Positions 43,926 through 56,562 of a DNA stretch of 64,000 bases are shown here, one piece after another. The notes below the pieces were generated by a model. It worked only from the letters and a program-made list of their open reading frames with translations. It was not told the origin of the DNA and ran no database searches. Numbering within the stretch: the first letter of the stretch is position 1; each line of letters starts with the position of its first letter. The stretch is from Eustoma russellianum (taxonomy: Eukaryota > Streptophyta > Magnoliopsida > Gentianales > Gentianaceae). The stretch is taken from NCBI GenBank assembly GCA_036186865.1, contig AP025042.1:12891812-12955811 (forward strand), read 5' to 3'. The position numbers and the translations under genes were made by a program.

Positions 43926-46900
43926 TGTAGGATCTGCAAGGCACCACTAGAAGGGAGGGTTGAATAGGTGGTGCGAAAAGTGTGGTTTTTAAAATTTCTT
44001 TAAACCTAACCAATTCAACTTCTGAAAACACATTCTGTTTTCAGGACATGTTTTAAAACATTTTTAAAACCAGGTTAGAGGTCTCCAAAAATTCTGACAT
44101 TTTGAGAGAACTTAGCCTCAGATGTTATGAGGGTCCTCTAAAAATTTCAAATTAATATTCAATCTTTAACCCCTTCAAAAACTGTTGGTAATCAGATTGT
44201 GCGAATTTGCCAGAAACGGTAGATGGTTTTGAAAAATTAATTCCTATTTTTGTGTATGTCGAAATGCTCTGAAAATTTAACCATTAACTCCTTATATACT
44301 ATATTTAATTGGGTTGAAACAGTTTTGCAAAATTCGTTTGGGAAGTAGGTCAACCACAATCAAAGTCTCAACCTTTGCAAGTCTGAAATTCAGACTGCAC
44401 TAGTCTCAGAACTTTTGATGTTTGATTGACTTATACTTATCCAAAAGGGTTGAAACTTGTTCCAAATTAACCCTAGAACGTGTAGGTATATTTCTGGAAA
44501 TTTTCGTGATTTTTGAAAATCGTTTACTATTTTTACAGATGCAAACAAGAAGGGTAAACATTGCAGTAACTGAAAAGTAAATGCAGAAAGTAAATGGCAC
44601 CAAGAATTTTATACTGGTTCGGTTATAAACAACCTACTCCAGTCTTCAAGGAACACCTTCCTTGGTTCACACTAATCACACACACGCAGTACACCTTACC
44701 GCAGGGTTGATAGAGTTACACCTAACTCCAACCCTTTACAAACCTTGTATGACGAGTACAATTCACACGGACACCACCACCTCGTAAGAATGAAGATTGA
44801 TCACACCTTGATCAATCTTTTACAAAGATATAGAATGAATGGTGGTTTATATCAAGCCTATTCAAGATTGAAAGAATATGAATACAATAGGCTTACAAGA
44901 AGAAAGAAAGAAAGAAAGAGAGAATGTGGAAGAAGAAGAACTAGGCTTTTGATCACTTTGATTTGGAATGCTTTTTGTTCTTTTTGTTTGCTATCTTCTT
45001 TTCCTTTTTAATGCTGCAGGCCGTCCCCCTACGGTAGACTGTTCCTTTTGAAAATTATCTTTTAAGTCCTTGAGAGAGTGTAAGACATCATTGTGACAAG
45101 GCCTTGCTTACTTGGCATCTTCTTATTGGATGATCATTTAGTCTTCGCTTACTTGGCACCTCCTTATTGGTTCAACGTTGTCATCACGATGACATGGAAA
45201 AAAAATCTGATAATTACATTCAACCATGTGCCAAAAATCATCACATAATACCTTCCATAAATCAAGAGATACATCACATAACTTTCAAGACAAAAAATCC
45301 TTCCTACACAAGGCAAAAATTCGGCCATTAGTAGTCTTGCCATGCTGAAAATTCAGCATGTGCAACATTCCTTTTCTTTCAAAAATAATGCCAAATATTC
45401 TTTGATTTTTCATCATAAAAATGAATCAACAATTCACGGTAAGTATTGCTACCAACTAAGAAATGAACTTGGACACAATTAAGCTTTCAAATTCGGCCAT
45501 ACAACTTGTACACATGCTGAAAAATTTTCAGCATGTGTGATATGTAAAATATCACCATTTATTTATTTAAATAATATTCAAAACCTTTCCATATCTTCTT
45601 CTAATCAATCACCTAATAAAAGATGACAAAGTATGTCACATTTAAGAGCTAAAAATCGGCCAGCTTGTGTGTAATATGCTGAAATTTTCAGCATGTGACA
45701 TAAGAGAGATATACCTTGAATTCTTACCATTTGTAGCTTCTCTCTTCAATTTACCAACATTGTATGATTGATCCTTGACCAATCAAGATGCCAACAAAGC
45801 TCCACATGTGCTCCAAATCAGCTGTAGGGGCGTTAGATGATATGTATACATGTGCTGAAATTTATTTTTGCTAACTTTGTAAAATAGTGCACATTTAATA
45901 ATACACACATGTAATATTCCAATCAGCCCTTAATTTAATTTTCTAGAACACTTTAAGATGTATATCATAGGTGAAAAGTGTCTAGATACGTGTCACATGA
46001 TGTGCCAAAAATGTTCCATGTGTTGTGTGCGTTGAAAACCGAATTTTCAATATTTATCGATTACCCGACTTTTCTCTAATATAAATTCCAACTTTTGCAC
46101 ATGATATATATATTATGTTACACATAATATATATAATATATACTTTAAATCTCAGCACTTGGCTGGTTTAAAATGGTACCATTAGCATGTGACAAAATTA
46201 AACTTGGAATCTTCATATTTTGGCCTTAATGTGGAGTAATTTGTGTGTGTCAACATGGAAAGTATTTTTGGCTGAAAATATCATGTATGGCACGAAATTT
46301 ATGATGATTTTTGAAGTATAGGGGCTGGCCATTTATTTATGGCAAGTACGTGACACGTTGGCGAAGTTTCGGTATTCGCCCGATACGACAAATTTCGGTT
46401 TAGAACCTTTTATCGTGTCGTATTTAATTTGTCATCACCATATCATATATCATATGATATAAGACCTGAATATACTCATAAATATGAGTTAAGTATAGTG
46501 GTGTGATGTTAACGTACGTACGTAAAATATATAACGTGTCGGTAGTACGTTGGAATACATGTGTATGTGCCTTTATTAAAAAATCTGAAAATATATATTT
46601 ATATACATGTGTGGCGTGTATATTTAATGAAAAGGAGGAGGAGAAGACTTTCCTTCCTTAGCCTTGTTGCCTTTGTGCCTTTTCCAAATGTAGCTTCCTT
46701 TAATGAACTACTTAGTTTATTAAACCAAGTACTTCACTTAATGAACTAGTTTAGTTCATTAATGGTGGCACCTGAAAATAGCATAAACACAACAAATGTT
46801 TGCCATATGATGTAAGCTTTAATGTTTCATGGATCGTTAGTACGCCAACATAATATATAAGCTAAATAAGGCAAGTAATGGCAAGATATCATGCATTCAT

Positions 46901-46993
46901 GTACACGTTTATATGCTTGTATACGTTTATATATATATATATATGCATTCAAGTTACTTATTTTGAAATCACTCAAACTCCCTTATCTCTACA
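43926..46993 (-). repeat. C2 5' LTR
   Basis: 3068 bp, near-identical to 35480-38551. The palindromes at 45341-45360 and 45511-45537 are perfect here, while the matching second one in the other LTR has a mismatch (TCATCATG for TCAGCATG). The frames at 44406-44603, 44745-45011 and 46561-46749 repeat those of the 3' LTR. Confidence 0.95.
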
Positions 46994-46998
46994 GTGAT

Positions 46999-48900
46999 GT
47001 GATCCCATTTCCACTCAGGGACTTCAAGAGGCTAAAATAATCCAGCGGGTCTTTGATGTTCTACATTCACTCTCTGGCAAATGAGGCATTTCTCTACGAA
47101 TTCAGCAATTTGTTTCTTCATGCCATGCCACCAAAATCTCTTCTTTAAATCTTGGTACATTTTGTTGCCTCCGGAATGAATGGATAGACCAGAACTATGA
47201 GCTTCCCGAAGGACTTCATTTTTTATATCATCGTCATTGGGTACACATAATCGACCCCTGAACCACAAGCTGTCATCATTTCTGACCTCAAAATCTTCAG
47301 AAGGCTTCGTTTTCAACTTATCCTTAATTTTCTTCAAAGCTTCATCTTTTCATTTACCTTCCCTAATTCTGTCAATTAATGAGGGAATCAAAACCAACTT
47401 AGCCAGTACATTATCAATGGAATCAACTACCTCCAGGTCAAACTGTTCTATATCGCGCTACAGAGGTGGTTGACGCGGATGACTCATCTTCTGACTTAAG
47501 GCGTCGGCAACTCTATTGGCTTTCCCTGGATGATACTAGATATAGAGGTTGTAATCCTTCATCAACTCTAGCCATCGGCGTTGGCGCATATTTAGTTCCT
47601 TCTGATTGAAAAAGTACTTAAGACTTTTGTGATCCGTCAAGATTTTGCACCTTTCACCGTATAGATAATGTCTCCATATCTTTAGCGCAAAGACCACAGC
47701 TACAAGCTCAAGATCATGTACTGGATAATTCTGCTCGAATGGATTTAGCTGTTGAGATGCATACGCAATCACTCGATCTTTCTGCATTAACACATATTCA
47801 AGGCCGTTTTTCGAGGCATCACCGTACACTATAAAACTTTCACCCAAAATACGCTGAGCCAAAACTGGAGCAGATGTCAACTTCTCCTTTAACTCTACAA
47901 AGCTCCTTTCAGAGTCCAAAGTCCATTCGAACTTTGTCTTCTTCTGTGTCAATCGGGTGAGAGGCATAGCAATCCGAGAGAATCCTTCAACAAACTTGTG
48001 ATAGTAGCCGGCGAGACCAAGAAAACTCTGTACTTCCGTAACGTTAATTTTCCTTGGCCATTCTGTGATTGCTTTAATCTTTTTGGGATATACCGATATC
48101 CCATCTTCAGATATGACATGGCCGAGAAAGGCTACACTGTGTAGCCAAATATCGCATTTACTTAATTTGGCGTACAACTTTTTCTTCCGTAAGATGTCAA
48201 GGACGATCCTTAAATAGGCCGCATAAGACTTTTCATCTGGTGAGTAAATCAAGATATCGTCAATGAAAAATAATCGATTCATAAGATCCATGAATGCCGC
48301 GGGGGCGTTCGTCAATCCGAATGGCATCACAAGGAATTCATAATGCCCATAATGCGTCCTGAACAATGTTTTCGGAATATTCTCGGCCTTGATCTTCAAT
48401 TGAAAATATCCAGATGGAAGATCACTTTTACTGAAAACTCGTGCTCCCTGTACCAAGATACCTTTAGACAGGGTTCAAAACAGAATTATTATTGAAATAA
48501 AAATTTTTAATTTCTTACCCAAAGCTGATCGAATAGATCGTCGATCCTAGGCAGCGGGTACTTGTTCTTTATTGTAATCTTGTTTAGCTCTCTATAATCG
48601 ATACATAGACGCATGCTTCCATCCTTTTTCTTCACAAACAGCAAGGGAGCGCCCCAAGGCGAGACACTTGGGCGTATAAGTTTCTTTTCCAATAGCTCAC
48701 GCAACTGCACCTTCAGTTCCTTCAATTCAGCAGGAGCCATTCGGTAAGGAGCCTTTGATATCGGCTCAGCTCCCCGAATTAAATTAATTTCAAACGTAAT
48801 CTCTCGATCTGGCGGAAGGCCTGGCAACTGTTTTGGAAAAACATCAGGATACTCTGGAACTACCAGGACTTGGGAATGGTTGGATGGCGTTTGATCGACA
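46999..48900 (-). pseudogene. G4 RT, RNase H and integrase N-terminus (part 1 of pol)
   Basis: On the minus strand: the protease-RT linker (about 48900-48700, PGLPPDREI), the RT N-terminus to DDLFDQLW (48519), intron 2 (48448-48518), RT from GARVF with VMPFGLTNAPAAF (about 48330) and FIDDIL (about 48265), RNase H (about 47900-47480), and the integrase H2C2 zinc region (about 47230-47060, H-x3-H and C-x2-C). About 14 codons normally present between MNR and FIDD are missing, which shortens the RT palm. Stops are few. The C2 insertion breaks integrase after 46999. Confidence 0.9.
48448..48518 (-). other. Candidate spliceosomal intron 2 in G4 RT, 71 bp
   Basis: Read on the minus strand: donor GTAAGAAATT after DDLFDQLW and acceptor TTGGTACAG before GARV. 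The length and boundaries are the same as in G2, and the in-frame TAA follows the donor in the same way. Flanking coding sequence has diverged while the splice sites stayed intact. Confidence 0.8.
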
Positions 48901-48939
48901 CTTAAAGCATAAACTAATAATCTTTCATGTCCTTTTTAG

Positions 48940-49400
48940 AATCGTAACTTACTGCTTGTATTTGGAATTTTAGGTGCTCAAACTACCAAGGTACTTATCC
49001 GATTCTTGAGAACCTATAAAAACAATTGTGTAACGTACTCTAGCTTTCATGTTTCATCTGTGCTACTCTTAATCGTCTTCTTTTATCTACCCTATTACTG
49101 ACTATGTATAAGTCTTTCCCTACGGTTCCTTATCTCATTGTTCTAGTTCGATCTTCGGCACGACCTTCTATACTTGGGTATTAGGCAAAGTAGAACATAG
49201 GTACTATATATTTAAATTTCGCAATTGGGCGTACCTGTTTATGTGTTGATGTTTCAGAAATCTCTGGATCAGGTACTCTCTGGTCTACATTGGTGTTCTT
49301 GATTGTCCCTTTGTTAACCGTATGTGGATAGGGCTCGCATCTCCTTCTCCGTTCCTTAATATGCTTGTTAAGTCTTCTATTTCGGCCTTCTGTCAGTATG
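48940..49400 (-). other. Unassigned stretch in G4 in place of gag C-terminus and protease
   Basis: The G2-like frame is lost at about 48940. Until gag becomes readable again near 49400 I see no zinc knuckle, protease DSG motif or other domain on either strand. It is either a decayed segment or foreign sequence from a related element. Confidence 0.5.
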
Positions 49401-49960
49401 CCATCACATTCCGCGCTGTAGCAATCCTCCAGTCATTCTTCCAAAGTCCTTGAATACGCATTGACTAGCCGAATCTGGAGGTCTAGACTGCGTATAAATT
49501 TGATCACTTTATGTTTTTCATCTTCCATGATCGAAGGAACGTACCGACCCAATGTAGTGAACTGAGGAGCGTATTCTGAGACAGTGGTACCTAGCTCTTG
49601 TCTCAGTGTGTCAAATTCCTCAACCCTCTTTGTGATTAAAACCGGAGAGAGGAAAAGCTCACAAAACTCTTCTAGAAACTTTGCCCAAGTTACCGGCCGG
49701 GGCAGTGGTTGGACACAAGTCCTCCATCATTATCCGGCTTTACAGATCAGAAACGGACAGATAAGCTGTGCCCTTTTCCTATCTGGCACTTGTATCAGCA
49801 AGAAGTTACCCTCAACTTCATTTAACCATTTTTCTGCCTCCTCTGAACTAGATTCCCCGCCAAACCAAGGAATACGTGCTCTTACTAGGTATCGATAGTA
49901 AACCCCACTGCTTCTTGGGGGTGACAGCGATAATGTCTGTTTACCGGACTGCGATGCCAT
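49400..49960 (-). pseudogene. G4 gag fragment (different variant from G2)
   Basis: ATG 49960 on the minus strand (MASQSGK). A capsid-like start with ARIPWFGGESSSEEAEKWL and a stop at 49730 follow. The match continues in another frame to about 49400 (a TWAKFLEEF segment, then LGRYVPSIMEDE). Gag of G2 has a different sequence at the same positions, with only the general pattern shared (Fx...P/S-x-x-AEKWL-x-EVE). Zinc knuckles are not found. Confidence 0.75.
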
Positions 49961-50262
49961 CTGTAATACGGAGCGTCGAAATTTTATTCAAAGTTGAAAT
50001 ATCAAGATAAGTGACATAAATTATTTCATAACTCAATGGGAACTAAACGAAGATTCGAGAAGATAAAATTCGAACTAAATCTTATGGCAATTAGAATTTC
50101 ATATACTAGGATTTAATCATTATGTTAAGACCCTAATTCCAGTCTAAGTCATCCTAGTCTAAGGTTGACACTCTTCTAAGGTCATGACTTAGGTCTAAGG
50201 TCAAATTTAGATTTTCTAAAATCATCACTTAATTCTATATTCTGCCCGAATCTAGAGCCTGA

Positions 50263-50274
50263 GCTCTGATACCA
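50263..50274 (-). other. G4 primer-binding site
   Basis: The minus-strand reading is TGGTATCAGAGC, two bases inside the LTR boundary at 50277. The leader (49961-50262) has CTAAGGTC-type repeats as in G2 and G3, and no gene. Confidence 0.95.
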
Positions 50275-50276
50275 CA

Positions 50277-53200
50277 TGTAGTGTCCCGTACCCGGCCTGC
50301 CTGTGTACGGTGCGCCCGCCGTACTTCGCTACGGAGAGTACCAGGTGTCAATGCATAACATGTCATAGTCCATAACAAACTTTATGGACTTTCATGCCTA
50401 CATATCAACAGGTAAGCATAACTTAGGCAGAATAAAAACTTTTAAACAAAACATTCCAAACATCCGACATAATGTCTACAACCATGTCCACAAAAATAAA
50501 AAGGGAAATCCGGAATGTTTGTTCCAACATAAGTCCATCAAACATAAACCATCATAATGAAAATCCTTAAGCTGCCATCCTCTCTCACGTCTATAGGTAT
50601 GGAGGTCTAGGATCATCGTCAATCCACTCTACCTCGTTTCCTGCAGGATCTGGGGGAAAATAAGAGGATGAGTGACAAATCAACAACAAGTATACCATAA
50701 ACAATCATGAATTAAATGGAAATTATACACAAGAACCTAATCCCAAGAATTTGGATTCCCAACATACCTGACCTTCAATCCATTATTCGCACAGGAAACA
50801 AGAGCATAGCTGCATAACTTATGCGACAATAGATAATAAGATCATAACTTAAGTGACAGTAAATAATAAGGTCATAACCTAAGTAACAGTACTTCTAGCA
50901 TTTGACTAGCCATTAAATGCAATATGTATGAATATGCAAATGTGATGCGACATGATAAGATGAGGATAAATTTGATCATTCTTTCTTTCAAAACATCATC
51001 GTCATAAAACAAGAATAGAGAGTGTTCAAATCTATTATCTCCAGATCTAAGGCGGTCATATCAATCCCTTCGGATCTATTATTTCTGGATCCAAAAATGG
51101 TCATACAATCAATCATCATCATCAGGTCTATTCTCTCCAGACCTGAACGGTCATAAATCATTATCAAGTCTAATCTCCCCGAACCTGAACGTTCATAAAT
51201 CGTCATCATCGGGTCTATTCTCTTCGGGCCTGAACAGTCATAATCATCATCATCAGGTTTATTCTCTCTGGGCCTGAACGGTCATAATAATCATTAGATA
51301 ATTTAACCCCGGATCTGGAGCGGGTTGTGCTGGCCAGGAATTAATGGTACCAATAGGAGTCTTTCTTTCAAAAACTGAAATCTTTCTTTCAAAAAGAGTT
51401 TTTCTTAATTTTCTTTGGCATAAAATCAGTCTCATAAATCGTGTAAATGGATACAATGTAATGCATGATGTGCAACATGCAATTCATGACTAAATACATC
51501 ACATAACACATATACGGACTTGTCCCTTAAGCTGGAAAATATTCTAGCATTAATGCTCTGTTCATGCAGACTCTTGATTATCAATTCAGGGCCTATTTTC
51601 ATAAACCTATGCCACACATATACATATCGGAGTCTTGTCTACATGCCATAAAAATTTCTTAACATTTCGAGGTAGTTAAAACCCTCAAATCATTACATTA
51701 CTGAAAAGGGGTACTGCTGAATCCAGCAGTGCAGTACCTGCCCTTTCCTCAGTTTCATGGGCCATAAAGCCCTATCCAATTAAGACTAATACCTAGAAAC
51801 ACAGCCAATACACTAAGGAGTAGTATTCAAAGGCCCAAACATCACATACAAGTCCAATTAAATAAGATTAAGGCCTCAACAAACACCATACCATGCGGTC
51901 CTGTTTTCCAGTTTTGTACCATGATGTTCACCTTAATTGTTATCTTATAAAACAGTAATTTCAAGCAAATTCTTCAAATGAACATATTCATCTATGTCTT
52001 AGGTAAGTACTGTAAAAATTTCAAGGCTATCCAATATACTTAAGGGGGGTCAATTAATTTTCTTTCTAAGTCAAGGTATTCACTGGAACTACAGTGACCT
52101 ACTCCTACTAAAAAATTTATTAAGGGTAAACCACAAGTCCTTTTACTGAAATTCCACTTCACACTTTTACTAAAACATACAAGGCTACCATCCTACCAAT
52201 ATTTAGCTAAATTGCAAGTTCCTAAGGCTCATTTTCAAGTCATACAATATGCCACTTAAAACTGTCCAGCTCCAGTAGATTTACCTTTTATCACTTTTCT
52301 TCTTCAATACTCTCCAACTAGCTTTATTTCTCTAAAATGACTTACTAACCACTAAATACCTATTTTAACATAATCATTCCAAGTTCCATAATAGTCTTTA
52401 GGATACACATGAATCGCACCAAACAGCCTTGCCATTTTACACATAGCACACGCCATTTTCATACATTTAACACCTCATAAAGTCTATTCTCAACAAGACT
52501 AATTCATGCATCCAATAACCATCATAACAGCCCGTTTCTTGCACATTGTAGGTCTCATGTCATATTTTAGTTTGAGCACAAACATATCCATGGAGTACAT
52601 CATACATCATGACAACACTTTTCCTTATAACAACTAAGTTCTCATGTTTAGCACTTAGAATATTCAACTAAGATTCACATCTTAGAAAGGCTAGTCATTC
52701 AAGCATACACTTCACAAATAAGTCAAGGTTTCTTAGAGTGTACTTGCCTCTTTGAGCTTAGATCTTTCTCTAGCTTGTGCCTCGATTGAAATAGAGTAGA
52801 GTTTCCTCCAACCTCTTCCTATGGCATACGGTTGAGAGAGAAAGAGAGTGGAAGTAAATATTAGCTACTATTTAAAGACATAATGGAGCTGGTTTGAAGC
52901 TAGATTAGCTTACCAAAATGGTGTTCAAATGGGAATTCCAAGAGGTTCAACCCATCAAATGTTTAGTACCATCTAGTAGCTTGAAGAAGCTTCACCTAGT
53001 GATCTTGTGAAGGCCACGGTTTTGATGAGGGAAAACAAACCAAATGTAAGCTTTACATTTTAAAGAAAATGAAATCTACTTTAGAATCTAGGATGTAACT
53101 CACCTAGATGAAACTTGCATCTTGAAGATGGTTCTTGGACCCCTTAGTCCAAGGCTAGCCGTATGAAAGAATGTGATGGAAAATTTGCCTAAGTATGTAA

Positions 53201-54303
53201 GAAGTCTTGGATGTTTTGCTTAGGTGAGTTCTTGAGAGGGTTGTGTTGGAGATGGAGGAATCTTCTAGGACCTTTTTGAAAATGTTTTCTTGTCATACCA
53301 TGAGGTTGGCCGACGGTTTCTTAAAGAAGGAGGAGAAGAAAACCTTTCATTTGCATGGACACGATAATTAGTGTCTTACACCAATTACTACTTGAGTTAC
53401 TTTTTGAGGTGGGGTTAAGAAAAGTAACTATGATTGTTGATGAAGTCCTCTTGGCTTAACCCTAGTTGGACTAACCGACGGTTGGGGTGAGGTAGGCTCA
53501 TTTACTCCTTAGTTGCTTTACCCCAATTACTCCTTGAGTTTCTTTTTTTTAGGATGGGTTTGAAAAGTAACTAAGGTTTTTAAGGAGAGTTACCATGGCT
53601 TAACCATGGGGTATCCGGCGGTGGGGGACCTTCCATAGGCTTCTTTATTCTTTAATTGCCTTTTGAGGATAATTAGAAAAAGTTGTTTCAATTAAAAGTG
53701 GTTAGTTGGAATTATTATGATGAAAAAGATCCCATGGATTTCTCTCTCTGGTGTATCCGGCTTTTATGGAAAAATAGAGAAATCTTAAATCTTGGAATAA
53801 TACCCTACTCCACTTTATGTGTGAGGCCTTTTTGGAATTTCTTTAAGAGACCATAAAGTGACTAGTTGGAGCATTAAGTTAAAAAGTGGTCTCATGGGGG
53901 CTTTACCCTTCAATGGCCGGCGGTTGGGGAGGGAAAAAGTGGAAAACTCTTCCCTTAAACCTTTTTAAACACATTAGTAGAATACTTAATTTTTTGTGTA
54001 GGATTTTAGACTTGTTTTTAAGAAGACCATTAAGGCTAGTTTTCTTATAAGAGGAAGAATATTCTAGAGTCCTTTAAGGCCATTGTGGCCAAAACTCTCT
54101 AAAATCTTGGAAGGGCAGAATGGTCATTTCACATGCTTCATAAGTCATACTTGGAGTATTATACTATTTTCTTATAGCATTCACCTTAAGGAAAAATAAT
54201 TAAAGAGAAGTGATAAAACTTAATAAAATGCGCTTGGAAGAACTAACATTTATTACACCACTTCATACGAGTCTCAAGTACAGTACGATTTTCGTTGGGT
54301 ACA
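50277..54303 (-). repeat. G4 5' LTR (4027 bp)
   Basis: Runs from TGTAGTGTCCCGTACC at 50277 to CGTTGGGTACA at 54303 (plus-strand reading) and is homologous to the G2 LTR throughout. It includes the inverted ~42 bp array at about 51005-51300. The frames at 50988-51209, 51259-51456, 51432-51617 and 54210-54461 have no domain and fall within the LTR. Confidence 0.95.
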
Positions 54304-54799
54304 ATAGTGTTTGTGTGTGTGTCTATATAAATACACTGTTTGGAGATTTTATTAAAAATAAAGCCCCTCACTTGTGGCGGAGGAATACCGTGGTTACAAA
54401 AGATGTAGGAGACTCTCTCACAGATATGCATGAAATAACAAGAAAACATGCAACAATGTGAAATACTACGTGGAATGCATAAAAGATAGAAGCTAGGAGA
54501 TATACAACACCTAACAAATCAACGAATATGAAATATGATAATAGGCTAGTGAGATGTCCAGTCTGCCAATGCTTCCGAGATGTCCCCAGTGTCGCTCAAT
54601 AGAAATCCACCCGTTCCATCGTGCACCGAAAAACAGTAGATGGTTAAACGGAAGTAGATGAAGGGACCAAATGTAAAGATAAAAAATGAGACATATACCC
54701 CTGTTTCATGTGTTTTCTATGAAACACATGCAACCCAACGCTAAACAGGCTAAGGAGAAAATCATGGCGCAGTATGATGACAACCTCATAGATGAATCT
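54304..54799. other. Non-coding stretch between G4 and the LINE fragment
   Basis: No domain is recognised on either strand. A GTGTGTGTGT run lies at about 54311. It could be the 3' untranslated part of the LINE fragment, which reads toward it on the minus strand. No poly-T (LINE tail) is seen. Confidence 0.5.
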
Positions 54800-56434
54800 T
54801 CAGCTCATGAAAAAAGATGAGTAGTTATCCAATGGCAAATGAAATACAGGCACCATATGTATGGAAAGATATGCAAACCAGTAAATGAAAATATAGCAAA
54901 ACATACTGAGGTTACCTGTATCAACTAGTGACACAAGTAACAACAATAAAGGCTGGCCAACCCAATCGGAGACAAAGCGTATCATAGCTGCAAAGTAGGT
55001 AGTCGAGAATCCAAGTAAATAGCACCTCGAACCTCGCATGAGAGAAATAGATGAGTAGAGAGTCACCCTGGCCGAATGGAAGCCATGAAGCCATAATCCA
55101 TGGGCTGCGGAATTGGCCTCACGAGGACAAAATTGTACAGTTGATTGATTGAGAGATAAGAACATAGCGGCTCTATGGATGTCCACAGTGAATGTGCCTG
55201 TGTACAGATGATGCTGGGTGACACAGGAAAGCAGCAGTCGACAATCCGTTTCAATGACCAAATGAGCATATTGTACTGCATAGTAAATTAATGCGTATAG
55301 GAGGGCCAATAAATCAGCTCGTAATGGTTAAGAGAAAGGCAACGGGAAGCATATAGCTGAGACAAAGGAGACATGGTCATCATGTAGGATTGCACCACCC
55401 GCCATAGCAGTCTGTCCAACTGCTGCATCTACATTTAATTTTAGCTTACTCTTAGGGGGAAGGTCCCATCAGACTATACAAATACGACGAGGCCGAAGAG
55501 GCGATGAAAAGTAACGACTTACTAAATGTGGAATGGTGCAAGAAAATTTTTTACCCACTACTACTGCGCAGGTATAAACACTACCCCAAACAAACTCAAA
55601 TAATTGTCTATAGGAGAAAGAATCATCGACAAAATGTACAAAAACATATCCCTTCCAAATAGATCCGGCAACTAGCATTGGAACAATTACCCTAAGTTGG
55701 TTGTGCATAGTAGTAGGACAAGAGCCACACCACCAATGCACAAGATGAGTATATATAGTTGACTGGCATGGCATAGGCCTTGAAAAAGTAATGGACATTT
55801 CTTGCTAACGTGGTATAATAGCCGGGCAATACAAAAAGACATGGTCCTGATGATCTAAAGTCTGCAGGCAAAAAACACATTGAGATGGTAGAACAGAGGT
55901 CTAAGCACGTAGATTATCAGCCATCGGTAGCAAATACAACCATAAACACCAAAGAAAAACACTGGCTCCAGGAGGAGAGCCCTTCCACCATATGTAACAT
56001 GAGAAAGAAAATGAGGAGTGAGGTATGGAAATAGTGAGATATGCTGACTAAAGACAAAAATGACCATTAGCATCAGGAAGCCAAAACATACCGTCAGGTG
56101 TATGCTCTACCTCTTGGGACATAAAATCATGAATTCGGCAAATGTGCTCGGAAGCTGCTAAGTCATAAATGTAGGCATAAATGGAAGATCTCCGTCCAAA
56201 TTTCTACCAACAATACCGAGACCATAATGACATAGAATGGTGAAAATGCCATCAAAGTTGACAATTATATACCTGTTCAATATATGATAGTCCTCGTATG
56301 CCTAATCCCCTCGCATCGTCTGGATGACTTATACGCTCCCGGGATAGCCAATGATGCCTACCATGCCACAAAAAATCTAACATCTTACGATTCAAAACAT
56401 CAACAATACTCTTCGGCAGCCTGGAACTACCAAT
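54800..56434 (-). pseudogene. LINE-type reverse transcriptase C-terminus with RNase H (fragment)
   Basis: Minus strand, from 5' to 3'. The segment after the RT palm is RLPKSIVDVLNRKMLDFLWHG with GLGIRGL (about 56420-56260). A zf-RVT-type zinc region follows, with FCLQTLDHQDHVFLYC-like residues in another frame (about 55880-55820). A plant RNase H-like domain (about 55309-55100) carries IETDCRLLLS and CPREANSAAH. Frameshifts separate the three. The element is cut at 56434 by the C3 LTR. The order matches plant non-LTR retrotransposon ORF2 or related decayed RT genes. The N-terminal endonuclease and most of RT are not in the window. Confidence 0.8.
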
Positions 56435-56562
56435 TGTTAAGTTATAAATTGTTTTGATGATGAAAAAATGTTTTAAATAAGTTAAATTTATGTTTGAGAC
56501 TTGATGCAAGATGAGAAAATCACACTATGTCAAAAATGGTTGAGATTGGAACTCACTGTTCA

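Larger units (their letters stand above)
35475..46998 (-). mobile_element. C2: Sirevirus-type Ty1/copia element with GTGAT target duplication
   Basis: 35480-46993, 11.5 kb, flanked by GTGAT at 35475-35479 and 46994-46998. LTRs of about 3.07 kb have TGTAGG...CTCTACA ends on the plus strand. The order on the minus strand is PBS 43923-43913, gag 43836-about 41950, pol 41900-38800, then multiple polypurine tracts and the 3' LTR. The extended gag with coiled coil, repeated polypurine motifs and palindromes in the LTR are Sirevirus (SIRE/Maximus) traits. No envelope-like frame lies between RNase H and the LTR. LTR copies are near identical over long stretches, so the insertion is probably recent relative to the other elements here. 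Confidence 0.95.
32669..54303 (-). mobile_element. G4: second copy of the G2 chromovirus family, inverted
   Basis: On the minus strand: 5' LTR 54303-50277, PBS 50274-50263, gag about 49960-49400, pol 48900-46994 continuing at 35479-34400, and 3' LTR 34383-32669 (truncated). C2 splits pol. The LTR start and the conserved pre-LTR block match G2, but gag belongs to a different variant. The element is tail-to-tail with G2. The outer flanks of the G2/G4 pair (ATTAT and ATAGT) do not form a matching target duplication. Confidence 0.9.

Noticed and set aside
19343..54308. G2 plus G4 as one composite insertion with a target duplication
   Set aside because: The 5 bp flanks are ATTAT and ATAGT, which do not match.
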